From Verrucomicrobia bacterium UBA6354 (GTDB lineage: Bacteria > Verrucomicrobiota > Kiritimatiellia > RFP12 > UBA1067), in contig DJRS01000094.1 of NCBI GenBank assembly GCA_002440145.1, positions 1 to 6,702 on the forward strand: 6,702 nucleotides of DNA, in the 5' to 3' direction. The notes beneath the pieces are model-generated. The model did no database searches. It was not told the origin of the DNA and saw only the letters and a list, made by a program, of their open reading frames with translations. Both the position numbers and the translations under genes were made by a program. Of the stretch, positions 6,542 through 6,702 are shown in pieces (the first letter of the stretch is position 1; every line of letters starts with the position of its first letter).

Positions 6542-6702
6542 ATGACGAAAGCGAAGAGTTTCGCTTGCGGCGCGCTTGCGTTGGCGGCCGGATTGCTTGC
6601 GCACATGGCGTGCGCAGGCGCGGAAGGGGCGGACGGGCGTTACGCGCCGGCGCCGTCGCCGCTTATGACCGAATGGGGCGAAAAGGTGACGCCGGAGAAC
6701 GC
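6542..6702 (+). CDS. Exported glycoside hydrolase family 2-like protein, N-terminal fragment (runs off window)
   Basis: Only the first 53 codons are present; the gene continues beyond the window. Residues 1 to about 28 form a signal peptide: basic start MTKAKS, hydrophobic run GALALAAGLLA, then MACAGAEG with probable signal peptidase I cleavage at ACA or AGA. The cysteine in HMAC does not sit in a good lipobox, so a lipoprotein is less likely. The mature start reads YAPAPSPLMTEWGEKVTPEN. This resembles the opening of secreted GH2 beta-galactosidase/beta-glucuronidase-like enzymes, in which a PLMTxW-x-VTPEN stretch usually precedes an EYPRPQ-type segment and the sugar-binding jelly roll. The assignment is from remembered family appearance and the diagnostic part lies outside the window. 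Position right behind the GH-A/SGNH gene, with no terminator between, supports a joint role in glycan breakdown. Confidence 0.6.
   Translation, partial: MTKAKSFACGALALAAGLLAHMACAGAEGADGRYAPAPSPLMTEWGEKVTPEN

Overview
The window is GC-rich bacterial DNA with a very strong G/C third-position bias. It carries three consecutive plus-strand genes, each opening with a Sec-type signal peptide: an exported autotransporter-repeat/discoidin-like protein (151-2595), a large exported glycoside hydrolase fused to an SGNH esterase (2656-6513), and the first 53 codons of an exported protein that looks like a glycoside hydrolase family 2 (beta-galactosidase-like) enzyme (6542 to the window end). The combination of PATR-repeat surface proteins and large secreted carbohydrate-active enzymes on GC-rich DNA fits the PVC group, most likely an uncultured Kiritimatiellota, Verrucomicrobiota or Lentisphaerota bacterium from a gut or another polysaccharide-rich habitat. 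That placement is inference from style; no phylogenetic marker is present.

Layout. Bases 1-150 are non-coding, with a run of ten C (12-21), a short hairpin (35-56) and a Shine-Dalgarno sequence before gene 1. Gene 1 is followed by a 60-base gap (2596-2655). This gap has no terminator-like structure but contains an excellent sigma-70-type promoter (2612-2640) that sits unusually close to the gene 2 start. Gene 2 and gene 3 are 28 bases apart with no terminator, so they are very probably cotranscribed. All three genes use an AAAGGA Shine-Dalgarno core 7-9 bases before ATG, and this decides the starts at 151, 2656 and 6542.

How they may work together. Gene 2 combines a retaining clan GH-A (GH5-like) barrel with an SGNH hydrolase that keeps its catalytic Ser, Gly, Asn, Asp and His. 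It could both cut a glycan backbone or side chain and remove ester (for example acetyl) groups. The GH2-like enzyme next to it would trim further sugars. The first protein may bind polysaccharide or cell surface through its beta-helix and F5/8 type C-like parts. This looks like a small carbohydrate-degradation locus; the substrate cannot be read from the sequence.

A 2068-codon open frame on the minus strand (190-6396) is a by-product of codon avoidance and not a gene. I found no RNA genes, CRISPR array, transposon or phage element. I do not see a clearly new kind of system; the most distinctive item is the GH-A/SGNH fusion enzyme.
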